Positions 5,611 to 6,081 of a stretch of DNA of 6,081 nucleotides are shown here, one piece after another; positions within the stretch are counted from its first letter, which is position 1; every line of letters starts with the position of its first letter. Below the pieces are notes generated by a model that saw only the letters and a program-made list of their open reading frames with translations, was not told where the DNA came from and did no database searches. The translations under genes and the position numbers were made by a program. This DNA comes from Christensenella sp. UBA5327. GTDB lineage: Bacteria > Bacillota > Clostridia > Christensenellales > Aristaeellaceae. The DNA lies in assembly GCA_002411105.1 (NCBI GenBank), contig DHQX01000045.1:488-6568 (forward strand), in the 5' to 3' direction.

Positions 5611-5616
5611 AGACCC

Positions 5617-6081
5617 ATGGCAGTAATCTCAATGAAGAGCTTGCTGGAAGCAGGTGTGCACTTTGGCCATCAGACACGCCGCTGGAACCCCAAGATGGCG
5701 CCCTATATTTTCACGGAACGCAACGGCATCTACATCATCGACCTGCAAAAAACCGTCCGCAAAATCGAAGAGGCCTACATGTTTGTCAGGAATTTGTCCA
5801 TGGAGGGCAAATCCATCCTTTTCGTGGGCACCAAGAAGCAGGCCCAGGAATCCATCGAGCAGGAGGCCAAGCGCTGCAACATGTTCTATGTGAACAAGCG
5901 CTGGCTGGGCGGTATGCTCACCAACTACCGCACCATCAAAACCCGCGTTGACCGCCTCAACGAGATCGACAGGATGCAGGAATCTGGCCAGCTTGATGTG
6001 CTGCCCAAAAAAGAAGTGGTCAACATCATGCGCGAGCGTGAGAAGCTGGACAACAACCTGGGCGGCATCCGCACCATGAAG
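5617..6081 (+). CDS. rpsB: 30S ribosomal protein S2 (partial, 3' end outside window)
   Basis: The first 155 residues of S2 are present, about two thirds of the usual 230-260. S2 binds late to the 30S subunit near the head-body junction and is needed, with S1 where present, for mRNA binding. Conserved blocks are LLEAGVHFGHQTRRWNPKM (9-27), a GIYIIDLQKT segment (37-46), ILFVGTKKQAQ (67-77), YVNKRWLGGMLTNY (91-104) and NNLGGIRTMK at the cut end. The start has a strong ribosome binding site and the usual MAVISMKxLLEAG beginning of Firmicutes S2. No frameshift is present. In most bacteria tsf follows, which would lie past the right edge. It is transcribed away from the antiporter operon from its own promoter. 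Confidence 0.97.
   Translation, partial: MAVISMKSLLEAGVHFGHQTRRWNPKMAPYIFTERNGIYIIDLQKTVRKIEEAYMFVRNLSMEGKSILFVGTKKQAQESIEQEAKRCNMFYVNKRWLGGMLTNYRTIKTRVDRLNEIDRMQESGQLDVLPKKEVVNIMREREKLDNNLGGIRTMK

Larger units (their letters stand above)
5222..5616. other. Divergent intergenic region between the antiporter operon and rpsB
   Basis: This 395-base gap carries both divergent promoters, the two leaders and a central stretch (5314-5492) with no coding signal that I can support. The central part is purine-rich on the plus strand from about 5333 to 5440 and then changes to AT-containing repeats at 5449-5479. The mnhE leader contains a small hairpin (CTGTG, loop CCAA, CACAG; minus 5269-5256) and an A7 run. 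I see no tRNA, no complete terminator and no recognisable riboswitch. Confidence 0.7.

Noticed and set aside
1..6081. CRISPR array, insertion sequence, tRNA or phage features
   Set aside because: No regularly spaced long repeats, terminal inverted repeats, transposase motifs or tRNA-like folds are visible; the window is compact core-type gene content.

Overview
The window comes from a bacterium with strong AGGAGG Shine-Dalgarno sites, sigma-A-type promoters, moderately high GC content and an S2 protein of Firmicutes type. A Clostridia-like anaerobe is the best guess. This is inferred from gene style, and no rRNA or other decisive marker is present.

Positions 1-5221 hold one tightly packed minus-strand operon of eight genes, transcribed right to left. 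It encodes the membrane arm of an Mrp-type cation/proton antiporter or of a related Mbh/Mbx-type respiratory complex. The order is MnhE (5221-4733), MnhF (4736-4419), MnhG (4426-4082), a small MbhD-like DUF4040 protein (4085-3819), a fusion of an MbhE-like segment with MnhB (3838-2816), MnhC (2803-2426), MnhD (2429-933), and a second MnhD/NuoM-like proton-pumping subunit (919 to beyond position 1). The last gene uses a GTG start and is cut by the left edge. Neighbouring genes overlap by 4, 8, 4, 20 and 4 bases or are separated by 12-13 bases, and each has its own good ribosome binding site, so coupled translation is likely.

Positions 5222-5616 are a divergent intergenic region. A near-perfect promoter (TTGACA, 16 bases, TATAAT, extended -10) drives the antiporter operon leftward. 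A second extended -10 promoter (TTGTCA, 17 bases, TATACT) drives rpsB rightward. Upstream of the rpsB promoter lie AAATTG-containing direct repeats, and the rpsB leader can fold into a hairpin.

Positions 5617-6081 hold the first 155 codons of rpsB (ribosomal protein S2), cut by the right edge.

The operon lacks a full-length MrpA at its head. The C-terminal parts of MrpA are instead separate or fused to MnhB, as in Mbh/Mbx clusters. Two antiporter-like subunits in tandem after MnhC recall the H/H' pair of Mbx (MBS) complexes. Whether catalytic (NuoB/C/D/H/I-like) genes follow cannot be seen here, and this is the main open question.
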